Source: Parelaphostrongylus tenuis
Lineage: Eukaryota > Nematoda > Chromadorea > Rhabditida > Metastrongylidae
Assembly (NCBI GenBank): GCA_019055375.1
Contig: JAHQIW010000171.1
Location: 173,501-237,500 of the forward strand
Direction: 5' to 3'
Length of the DNA stretch: 64,000 nucleotides
Below are positions 55,201-64,000 of this stretch, one piece after another (position 1 is the first letter of the stretch; the number at the start of each line of letters is the position of its first letter). Below the pieces are notes generated by a model, which searched no databases, had not been told where the DNA came from, and was given only the letters and a program-made list of their open reading frames with translations. The position numbers were made by a program, and so were the translations under genes.

Positions 55201-58200
55201 GTTTTTTTGTCTCATATATTTTCGTGAAAAACTTTGTTGTCAGTAGGATCAGACCACGTTTGTAGTTCTATGCATCTCTTAAAACTACCACTTGACCAAA
55301 CAACCAATCAAACGTGTGCAAAAAAAAATTCTGGAACTCTGAGTTTGTGAGTTTTTGATGTGATTTTAGGTATCAGATTCGTTTTGTATGTTCGCAGCTA
55401 TAAGGAAAGCGCTAATGCTTGACATTCCTGCGTTAGTAGCTGAGGATGTCTTGCCCATAGCAGCTCTGCATATGCACAGAATAATTGAAATTGAGAACGA
55501 ATTGTCGGAAAAGGTTCTTTTAATGTTACAAGTCATGTTTTAGCTGTGCAATTCTGGCCAGTAATGAGAATCACGTCAAAATTTAGGTTTGTCATCGTTC
55601 CCTCTGTGAAACACATATCTGTGAGAAATTGGGCGATTTGCATTTTTGCATGGGCAGTCCGCCGAAATGAACTCGATTACCTCAGGCAGGTAACGTATAG
55701 CACATTTTTTTTCCTATGAAATGCCTTGGTTGAACAGTTTATCAAGACTTCTAATTAATTATGGTAGTTAAAGATGTGATCATGAAAACATGCGAAAGAT
55801 TTACGTGAACAAAAGGTTTTTAATTTCCGGTCATTTGCAAAAAAATCTAGTCTTCTCTTCTCGTTAAACTTCCTTTCATTCGTATGTGATGCTTAAATAC
55901 TGTCTTGATGCAAGAGTACAAAATGCTTAGATCTCTTAAGCAGTCGCTAACACTTGACTCGTCGCAACGTTTTTCTAAAGTGATAACAATTTCAATAATT
56001 AATGGATTTCCGTTTTATTCTGATTGGACGGATTAGCCTGGTCACTTTGTATGGCAATGCCGTGATTGTAACTTTTGGCAGAATCTTGATAGCATCACTC
56101 GTCGCATCAGAGTAGTTAACCTGTTGAGAACCATACGCTAAATCTATATACCATCGTTTACCATTTTTAAGGAACTTATTGAAACGTATTTTTGGTGGAA
56201 AGAACGTCGACTGTTTCTAAGAGTTTCCACTTTCTTCGCAAATTGTGTGAATTGTAGTCACTCTGTGTGGTATGCACTTGTGTTTCTTTGGCTTTGGAGA
56301 GGAGCTTTTCCACTAGACTATCATTCACTAGTCATTTAACAGCTTGAGTGCGAGGAAATCAGTACTGAATCTGGTCTGTGAAGAGACCTACTATTATATT
56401 CTGCTAACAAAAAAAAAAAACGTTTTGGTCTCATAAGCGTCTCTAAACATTGCAATGAATTTTTGCTAATATATGACAAGCTGTGATCTCAAAGAAACTT
56501 TGTTGCTACGAAAAAAACTGAATATCACTGGAGGAACTTTTACAGACGTATTTTTGGTAAAAAAAATGTCCAGCTGTCTTAAGAATTCCTACTTTTTGGA
56601 AGAAAAGTTGCATGCTTGAGAAAACTACACCTCTTACTGTTTTTTTTTCCTTCTCACGATGGAGTAAAAGTGCATATTGACATTTTTCGCATTTTGATCC
56701 CTCATATTCCTTGCAAACATTTCACTGACGTCATAGAATTTCTGCTCAAAAACATTCATTATATTAAAGCATGCCGAGATTAATAGACAGTCGGTCTTGG
56801 GAATTGTCAAAACATTCATTCAACGGTCAACAACTTACACAATCAGTATTGATGAGAAACAACTTGCCCAAAAAATCAAAAATCAGTATCGGTCAGCAAT
56901 TTGCAATTAACAACAATTTCATTTCAGTTCACAACTGTTTACAATACATGACGATTTAGTACATACATTAATTAATTAGGTTTAGGAAAAGCTTAACACT
57001 TGCAGAAAATTCAACAATTAATATATACATAAATCCAATTGAAAACAACAGTAATTATTCTTCGAAATAAAGACCATTATTATCCACGATTTCCTCCCAA
57101 CGATCTGCATGCCTCCGAATCTACTCAAAATACCATTCCTTGGGCTTTGAAATAAGAAACTCCTAGCATGCCTCTACAAATTGATCTCGATATCTCAAAT
57201 CGGCATCTACGCAGGAAGTGTTCCATTTTGTGAGCGGAATCGCGAACTGTAAGCGGACGGCGCAGCATCTGGGCTGTAGGACGGTGTGCAGCAAGACCAC
57301 CGACTCGGTCAAATCTATCAAACTTCTCCTTAGTTTTCTTTGCGGTGTGAGGTTTGGTATTGTGTTGCTGAAACATCGTGCGCTTTCGACGAATACTTTT
57401 ACTTCATCTCATCGTAGGTTCGGCTCAGCTGCTCGCAGTAGAGTTCGATTGAAGACGCGACCGTTCGGAACACGTTCGAAAAGCATGACACCCTTTAAAA
57501 TTCCTCTAAACGGAGATCATGATCTTTTTACCAAACGGATTTTGATGTGCAACTGATGGTATAGCTCGACCTTTTAGAACTCATTATAGCTGGCGTTGTC
57601 TTGGAACTATTTTATGGAAATATTCCTGCGGTATTCCAATGAAATCACAATAACCGATGTTGTGTGGAAGAAGCATAAAATGAAATTTGAGTTTTTCGTG
57701 GGTGTTAAGGAACTGTTTCCTCAACCTAATGGCACAACAACGTTCACAGTAACATAGTAATTGAAATCAACCAATATAGATTTAAACGTTTAGAATTACA
57801 GATTTCGTGAGAAGAATTATAGAATTCCTAAACAGAAATGCGCTGTGCATTACTTGCACCTAGTATCTGGTTTTTTAGCATAATTTTGTGCATATTGAGC
57901 TCCTACAACAGCCCTCATCTTTTGTTAGAACTAATCACAACGTTTACGTCGTTGCGATGGCAGCCTTCGAGGACGCAGTTAGTTTTCGACGGCAGATAGA
58001 GCGTCTTCTAGATGCCAGATGTAGATCGCTTCTTTGAACAAGTCAAGTTGAATCTGTTCTACATGTACATAGTACAATTTATAGGCATTCAAGAAGCCTA
58101 TGTGCCTGACGATGTGGAAGAGTGCGCTCACGTGCCTAAACATGGAATTGCAGATCGTGAAGCTAAGAAGCAGTGAAATGCGCGTGCCACACACATAAGT

Positions 58201-61200
58201 AGTCCTCCTGAAAAATGGAGAGATGGCAGCGATCTGATCGGAGAAATTTACTAGCCCCTTTTCGTGTTCAAAAACATTTTCATTTCTCTCTTCTCCATCC
58301 ATCTGAGCACCATTACGCCACTATGGTTTTGCAAGGGTCTCCACTCACCCTTGCGCAGTGTCCCATACATGACCTTTGGCATAGCCTTCCTGTGCTTTTT
58401 GCCCATCCTGGTCGAGTATGTGCTCCTTTGCGGCAACATCTCAGCAAGGAGTACGCTACTATACTAGTTGTCGGCGTATAGGCGCCTCCTTTGATCTAGT
58501 AAGTCATCCACACCATCTGCAAAAGGTCCGTCTGTTTTGAGATTTGTGCTTGCACTTGCGTAGGCCATTGTCTGATGGGTATAGCCTCTTTCACCTCAGA
58601 GTTGAACAGTTTTATTCCATATCTGTTGTTTTGGAATCAGTGCATTGGCGCAACTTGGTCCTTCTTCTGAATCAGATCTTTGACTCGTCGATACACACAT
58701 CTCTCCCCGGCTTGTACACAGCTTTACGATTTTTATTTACAATTTCCACCAATGGCCTTGTCTTGTATAACTTGTTGTACTCGTTGTACCCCATATTGCC
58801 GGCTATGTGAAGGTAGGTTATAATGTAAGGAAATCGTTGCTTCGACGTGACATTTGACGCCACTGATACTCTCGCGAGACCCGGACGAGTGCTTCAGTAA
58901 TCGTTCGACGTTGAAATCGGATGGTAGACATTTTGAGGCATATGCCAATGAACGTCGTCATTTCTTCGATCGTCATGCGCTCGCCGCGCCATCACGCCCA
59001 AAATAGAAAAATTTGTGAGAAATGTTTGATTGTATCGAACGCCATTTGTTCATTGTTCCAGTGCCAGTGTCTGTTATCTGATTTCGAAGTGTATTCCTCA
59101 ATATAGTTTTGAAACACCACATTAACCCTTTCGCGACCGTGGACCCAGGCCTCTGCATCTCTAAGTGGCAACTCTGAACGGTCGGCTCCACCTTCTCTGC
59201 ATCTTAATCCCTTGAGTGTTGTGTCTGATAATGACACGCTGAAAGTTAGAGATGCAGAGGAAGTAGAGCGGACTGTCTAAAGATGCTCTTCGTAGATGCA
59301 GAGGTTTTGGGACCACGCTCCTGAAAGGGTTAAACAAGAGCTTTGCGATTAGCAGTTAGAAATAAGGTCAGCTCCGTGTTTTTTTCCTAATCGGTTTTCT
59401 AAGTCATTATTTAAGGTGGCTGATTTTTTAATAACAAAACTGTTTGATGATACTCATCTAGCTGGTAGAGCTCATGAAGATGAATGCCCGTCGAGGATTG
59501 CAGGACAAATAATATGGTTAGTCAATTGTTTTCCTTTCCATCTCTCTTCCATCTTCATTGAATCATAAGCATCTTCCATATGTTTCTTATTTTTTTTCTC
59601 TCAGAAGCTTTTGATTCATTACTATCCTATGTTATCATGTCAAAGGCCATCAGTAGAAATCCTTTATTCACATAACAATGATATCTGTGAAACCTAGACA
59701 TTCAGTTAACTTCAAGAATCTCATCACTTCAAATCATAAATCTCGCTTGTCTACGCAACGTGTATATCGAATTATTTTGCCAGTGTGGTTTCTCAAAAGT
59801 GAAAATAGATGAACTATGAATTGTTTCTCTCATAGAATTAAACTTGCGCCAGGTACTTTGTTCTTTTTGAACGAACCTCACTTTTTCCGTACAGGCTCTT
59901 TATTCAAATTTTATTATAATGCATTATCTTGTGTGTTGTAGAGGTTTGAAGGATATCTGAGCAACCCCTCAAAAGTAGCGAGCTCTAAATGTGAGGATAG
60001 CGTGCTCACAGGTAGCTTACCAGTCTTTCTTTGGACGGCCCTTCCCATGTGTACTTCCTGGTCCTCTCGATTGCGACTTTTAAACAATTTGACTCGTAAA
60101 AAAAGAAGCTAAATCGGTGCAATAGAAGCAGGGAATTCAGCTTCTAATCCATCCGCTTCTCTGGAAAGAACATAGTCGCTTTTGTTCACGCTTAATTGCC
60201 TTATCCACCATCTGGGAGACACTTCACGTGTTCTTGCAACTAACCGGGTAGAGATGGCTCCATGAATGAGATGCATGGTGGCCACCTTCTATCGTTATCA
60301 TTAGCTGCGTTTAAGCTCTAGTGAGTTTCAAACAGTAAATTCAACGAATCGAAGATTTCATTCCATACTTTTAGTATTGCAGATTCCTAATTCTTGATCA
60401 GTAATTCATGCATTGGTTGATTATAATGGTTTGTGGGGATACTTCTTCGAAAAGGCAGCAGTGTCGTAAGAGAATCCGCAAAGAATGACAAAACGAGTGC
60501 GTCATTCGCGATTTATCAACAGAAGCGTATCTAAGAAACATTCCCGAGAAGTATCCATTGAGTTGCCTTGCAATCATTTTTGAGCCACGCATGTCAGTGG
60601 GCTGTCAAGCAGGACTGACTTATAGAGCCCGATACATGTGTTTCGATCTTGCGATCTCGTCAGTTGGGCAGTTACCCTTTCTCGTCTTTTGCCAATCTCT
60701 GTGGAGAGCTCCAGTCCCCATACTAAGAGTTAGCGACTCATCCCTGCTTGACAGACTACTGACATGCGTGGCTCAAAAATGATCGTAAGGCATATTAAAA
60801 TTTGAGCTATGGTCCTAAGAAAACACTCGAAACGAAAGCTATGATTTATTGAATATACTAGCCGCGAGCAATCGAGTGTACAACACTATATGTTCGGTGA
60901 GATTTTCACTGGAGATAGAGTGTAAAACGTTCGTCGTCGCTAACTCTTAGTGTGGGGACTGGAGCTCCCCACAGAGATTGGCAAAAGATGAGAAAGGGTA
61001 ACTGCCCGACTGACGAGATCGCAAGATCGAAACACGTGTATTGGGTCTATAAGTCAGCCCTGCTTGACAGATCACTGGCATGCGTGGCTCGAAAATGATT
61101 GCAACATATATTGAAATTTGAGCTGTGGTCTTAAAAAAAATACTTGAAACGAAAGGAAAGTTATCCATTGAGACTTTTCCCAGATATTGGATACTATCAC

Positions 61201-64000
61201 TATCCCATTGAATTTTTTTCGCATTTTATTCTTTGCAGTATTCGTAGAATCAGCTAGTTCTTTCTTATATCACAGAATTTAGTCATCCTGGCCATCACAG
61301 TCGCTAGACACTTTCTGCGTGAACTGATAGTGAACGCTTTTCTGTTTCCATGTCTCGATTTGATTGCCGACCCCGACACAATAAATCATCTTCTGATTAT
61401 GGCATTCGATTCTCAAACAGTACATGACGATAAGATCCCCGATTTTCAGAAAAATGTTGGTTTGTCCAAGTTTTACCTCTTTGAGAAGATCACGAAGTGA
61501 TACCCACACAATTTTCTTCATAAAAGTTACTTAAGGGCAAAGAAGAGGTGCTTTTGGCGAATTTCATTGAGCTCAATTCACAAACGCTGCCAGATTCTTT
61601 GCTGCAGCTGAAGCTGAGTGAGGTAGTGTTGTGCCTTACATCTTTTTCCTGTCTATTAATTTGTGGTATGTGATAAAAGTGTTGCAAAATTAAAATCTTG
61701 AATGAAGAAATTTTTCTGACGTTTTATCCTAGATTGTGCTTGTTAGCCACCTATAAATCTATGCAGAATCATATGGAACTGAATTCTATCAAAGTATGAT
61801 CTCGCTACTTTTCTTGTAGGTATTGAGAGATGCACGACAATATTCTATGTTTCGTCTGTAACCTACAAGACATTCGTGGACCGGTCCATGAACTAAGCTT
61901 TTTAGCTGAGGCTTCTCGCATACACAATAGTATGCAGAGGAAGGTGCTTTTTTCGAACTGTCATCTTTTCAGGTGCAAATAATTTATTGGTGATCTATGG
62001 GGAAATGTCAATATTTTTAAAGTCGACTGGGTTTGAGCTGATATGTGCTTACCGGGCCGAGCCAGCTAACGGTTTGTTGTTGACAGCTGCTATGCTTTCT
62101 GTCGGAGAGTGCTATCAGAACGGTGGACTACTAGGTAAAAAGTCTCTATATTTCCCACCTGAGGAGTTTTTGAGAAATGGCTGGAGCACTTGAGAGACAG
62201 AGAGGGTGGTCGTGTCTCAATAAACAAATATTTGAAAACATTAAGGCTATACTAGTCTCCATAAACAGAGTGCGTTAAATGCTCTATCAGTTTTTTTCAC
62301 ATAGTTTATTTGGGAACAACTACTGCATAAAAAGATGAATTCAATCAATTCAAAAGGCAATTACGTTCATTAGATCATTAGTTATAACCTTAAGTAAAAA
62401 AGTTTATTATAAATTCTTAAAATTGCTTCCTTTAGCCTCTATACTTTACGAAGTTTTTTGCGAAAATTTCCAACGGTGCTTGCACACGTTTCCACTGTAG
62501 TTTCGTTCCAAGCGCTTGTAAAAACCCTTTTAAGCGCGTCTATGCTAGTTTTAGCGAGTGCCCAAGACTTGATTCAGATCAGGTGGGTGGCGTGGGCCAC
62601 TGATGAGAAGGGGCGATATCTCCGAAACACGTGTATGGCTCTGAAACTAAAAACCTCGCTAAGGCTTTAAACGTTCTTCGAGACTATACCCGATACTTTT
62701 GTTTCAGTATGGAGCACACGGAGTAGTCCATTGAGTTGAGATCCAGCGAGGCCATATGTCTTTGCTCCAGAAGCCTGAAAACAGCTCCTGATTTACGGCA
62801 ATCGATTAGCCAAATGTGCAGTAGCTTAAACCTGTTAAGCGTTAGTCCGTCGACGCCAAAGTGTTGAGTACCTTAAAGTTCAAGTGCCCACCGTAAAATT
62901 TGCTGCTGATAGCTAGCAGCATTGATTTTGACATTTTCGTTGATTAAGACCAGCGGCGTCTTTCTGGTGGCGCATGTGTCAGCCGGGACCATCACGGAAG
63001 CCTCGGGATGACTATACGGTTCATGGTTTTTTGTTACTGTAGACCTCTGCCGGCCTTTCTCAAGGAGTTGACGTAATTTCCGACGATTGTGAAATGGTGA
63101 ATATCTTCCAATCTGGTGAAAACCTGTGCGTGTGCTAGCATTTTTGGAAAATTTCGCAAGCGACTTCATAAATCTGTAGAGGCCAGAGAAGGCATTTTTG
63201 AAAACTTCATCATAAACTCTCTTATTTTATTGTTATAATTGTATATCTAATAAACTTAATAAATCTTCTAATTGAATGAATTCATTTGTTTTATAGCGTA
63301 TTTTGTACTGTTGAAATATCTGGAAAAATTGAAGGACTTTTTTGAGCATTCTGTATCTGTTATACAGCAAAGTGTTCCTCACTTATGCATGTTTGCTCCG
63401 TTCAATTGAATGTGTGAAATAAATCCTCTCGTTAATAATTTTGATGGTTATAAATTCAGAAGTAAAGAAATTATTCTTGTTCATAGTGCATAGTTGATGA
63501 AAAATATGATGCGAACTCAACCTCCATGAACAACAAACTCCTTATGCGAGAAGTGCCTCGAAAACTAGTCCACGGTCCAAATTATCTACAGCGAGTTAAT
63601 CACTTCGAGAAGTTCGGAGTTTTATTCAGTTGGAAACTGTTTGAATTGAATGTCGTTCTGTTCATACCTTATTTTTAGAACGAATCGTCTAGTCAGATTG
63701 CTTATGACATCTGGCAACTGTTTGGACAATTCGTGCATGACAGTGCGCCAGATCGAGTTGAATTCGACAACGAAATCGTGAGCGAATTCAAGCTGCTGTC
63801 GAATGCAATAATCTACCGATGTTGGATAAGATCATTGAGAAGGTTTTATTCGGTTCATTCTAAAAATTCTACATTTATTTTTTGATAAATTTGGCTGAAA
63901 TTTTTTAGTCATACCAATTGTCTACCAACGTATGCAAACCGATTACGTGATCTCATTTTGTCAATCGGATTCTTTCTTGGGTGAATTTCTTATTGGCCCA
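52249..64000 (+). CDS. SNX14: Sorting nexin 14-like protein (TM-PXA-RGS part; 3' end outside window)
   Basis: Exons: 52249-52352, 53165-53364, 54971-55097, 55370-55513, 55587-55689, 59416-59516, one not found, 61820-61943, 63679-63842, 63909 onward. Exons 1-2 give two membrane segments (AYLSTAIAVLIYVGF; CCFCSLFLGATTAAW). The PXA domain has LDQLIDEYVNNWYESGIS, DIPALVAEDVLPIAALHMHR and NELDYLRQ/VADFLITKLF. The RGS-like domain has GPVHELSFLAEASRIHNSM and DIWQLFGQFVHDSAPDRVEF, then PMLDKIIEK. SNX14 proteins sit on ER/lipid-droplet membranes; PX and C-nexin domains would follow. Four single- or two-base shifts are needed: near 55394, 55669, 61857 and 63780. A piece of PXA is missing between 59517 and 61819. 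Confidence 0.88.
52425..53050. repeat. 66-bp minisatellite in SNX14 intron 1
   Basis: About ten units start near 52428, 52493, 52559, 52625, 52689, 52753, 52821, 52885, 52951 and 53017 (spacing 64-68). A typical unit begins GCCTTTCG(C/T)TGTT(A/G)AAG. Two unit types alternate (ending GTCTTGCAAATTT or GGCCCGTGAAT), giving a higher-order period of about 132 bp in the middle. Confidence 0.85.
53790..54195 (+). pseudogene. tRNA-like head plus copy of the Cys-protein segment
   Basis: It opens GGGGCGCCGTGGCCGAGTGG, a tRNA-like head. Then 53975-54040 contains AATGCTAGAAGTACTGGA.. and AAAAATTGTGATGAC.GGTCG, close to the 23891-24311 exon (NARST..KNCDD.SCN) with a shift between them. The region around it is open for 130 codons on the + strand but in a different frame from the parent. 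It is a decayed relative in SNX14 intron 2. Confidence 0.5.
54486..54760 (+). mobile_element. SINE, diverged plus copy
   Basis: It shares ACAGACTTGCC, GACCACCACTAGTCA.. and AATCGAATGCATGGTGCATC, then CTCAGGATTGAGCAACGCC, with the 50789 copy. Confidence 0.65.
55690..57055. other. SNX14 intron 5, first part: nothing recognised
   Basis: AT-rich sequence with short A and T runs and no repeat or exon I could identify. Confidence 0.5.
57060..57560 (-). pseudogene. Mariner transposase C-terminal relic in SNX14 intron 5
   Basis: Minus-strand blocks across several frames: MFQQHNTKPHTAKKTKEKFD (second-Asp region), KWNTSCVDADLR, EFLISKPKEWYFE and RRHADRWEEIVDNNGLYF, the usual mariner C-terminus. Stops and shifts are frequent. 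It is closest to the relic at 43264. Confidence 0.8.
57975..59000 (-). pseudogene. piggyBac-like transposase relic in SNX14 intron 5
   Basis: On the minus strand, in order: MGYNEYNKLYKTRPLVEIVN, then AVYKPGRDVCIDESKI (the piggyBac SIDESM region), then YADN-stop-YSSVLLAEML (the DNWFTS box around the first catalytic Asp), GKKHRKAMPKVMYGTLRKGE, VLRWMEKREMKM (the KWKDKRDV box, here with Glu in place of the catalytic Asp) and GFLNAYKLYYVHVEQ (the C-terminal NAYxLY region). A TAG at 58464-58466 replaces the Trp after the Asp-Asn pair. Several shifts confirm decay. No terminal repeats were recognised next to it. Confidence 0.8.
59122..59333. mobile_element. TTAA-type MITE, copy 4
   Basis: TTAA lies at both ends; termini CCCTTTCGCGACCGTGGACC and GGGACCACGCTCCTGAAAGGG. 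This copy is shorter (212 bp) and lacks most of the tandem units. It lies about 120 bp from the piggyBac-like relic. Confidence 0.8.
59517..60570. other. SNX14 intron; missing PXA exon expected in 59517-61819
   Basis: The end of the PXA domain should be encoded between 59516 and 61820. I could not find it. No open block with splice sites matches. Confidence 0.45.
60574..60785 (+). mobile_element. Family H element with terminal inverted repeats
   Basis: The ends are GAGCCACGCATGTCAGTGGG..CTGTCAAGCAGG and CCTGCTTGACAGACTACTGAC..GCGTGGCTC, a terminal inverted repeat of over 30 bp. The inside has GATCTTGCGATCTCGTCAGT and TTACCCTTTCTCGTCTTTTG. No ORF. Confidence 0.75.
60937..61105 (-). mobile_element. 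Family H element, inverted partner
   Basis: It is the reverse complement of 60577-60733 (GTCGCTAACTCTTAGTGTGG.. to ..GCATGCGTGGCTC) with about 10% differences. The two form a hairpin with arms of about 165 bp and a loop of about 200 bp. Confidence 0.8.
61279..61521 (-). CDS. Uncertain 80-codon ORF, possible exon
   Basis: ATG to stop on the minus strand within an SNX14 intron. The composition is protein-like (MKKIVWVSLRDLLKEVK.., ..CLRIECHNQKMIYCVG.., ..SSDCDGQDD) with four cysteines. No motif and no family recognised. It could be a nested gene or chance. Confidence 0.25.
   Translation of the reverse strand: MKKIVWVSLRDLLKEVKLGQTNIFLKIGDLIVMYCLRIECHNQKMIYCVGVGNQIETWKQKSVHYQFTQKVSSDCDGQDD
62440..63170 (-). 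pseudogene. Tc1/mariner-type transposase relic in SNX14 intron
   Basis: Minus-strand blocks: MKSLAKFSKNASTRTGFHQI, then ASVMVPADTCATRKTPLVLI and NENVKINAASYQQQIL (the VMVWAG..GKTPLVFID..VKIN region), HMASLDLNSMDYSVCSIL (the SLDLNPMDYSVW box with the last catalytic Asp) and TCASTVGNFRKKL at the C-terminus. The blocks are in two or more frames. It differs from the other mariner relics here (VKIN/MDY type against PYSPDLAPSDY type). Confidence 0.82.

Noticed and set aside
63490..63660. Open stretch before the last SNX14 exons as an exon
   Set aside because: The exons at 61820-61943 and 63679 join in phase and match the family without any insert.

Overview
The window looks like nuclear DNA of a clade V (strongylid-type) nematode. 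The evidence is AT-rich sequence, small exons with GT..TTTTCAG/TTTTAG introns, a Fer-like tyrosine kinase of the type expanded in worms, degenerate TTAGGC arrays (the nematode telomere unit), a nematode-type mitochondrial insertion, and many mariner, RTE and SINE-like repeats. I can only say nematode, probably strongylid; the species cannot be fixed from sequence alone.

Layout. 0-0.5 kb: minus-strand end of an SH2/tyrosine kinase gene (glycine loop and VAIK), running off the left edge. 0.5-11.2 kb: mostly unassignable sequence, with a minus-strand first exon carrying a signal peptide (7.7-8.0 kb) and one or two minus-strand exons of an unidentified gene (10.65-11.2 kb). 11.5-15.7 kb: a broken RTE-type retrotransposon with a partial second copy upstream and 170-bp direct repeats on both sides. 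16-34.5 kb: repeat-dominated, with mariner and RTE relics, a Cys-containing terminal exon (23.9-24.3 kb), a GC island (25.6 kb), a TTAA-flanked MITE (27.9 kb), a telomere-like block (28.55 kb) and tRNA-like elements.

34.57 kb to the right edge: three conserved genes in a row on the + strand, PIGP (GPI-GlcNAc transferase subunit P), NOA1 (circularly permuted mitochondrial GTPase) and SNX14 (TM-PXA-RGS sorting nexin, PX part beyond the edge). Only about 130 and 210 bp separate stop and next ATG. Each downstream gene has a splice acceptor before its ATG, and the PIGP-NOA1 gap has a hairpin with a TAYYTT motif. This is the layout of a nematode SL2-type operon. The long introns are packed with SINEs, tRNA-like inverted-repeat elements, TTAA MITEs, mariner relics, a minisatellite, a piggyBac-like relic and a mitochondrial (cytb-cox3) insertion.

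Caution: PIGP reads cleanly, but NOA1, SNX14, the kinase exon and the unknown minus-strand gene each need one or more single-base shifts to stay in frame. I read this mainly as residual assembly indels rather than decay, because splice sites and conserved residues on both sides are kept. It explains why no long ORFs exist over these genes. The most novel-looking structures are the tRNA-like units that share a 3' box and sit inside long inverted repeats (29.8-46.5 kb), and the TTAA MITE family lying next to a piggyBac-like relic.
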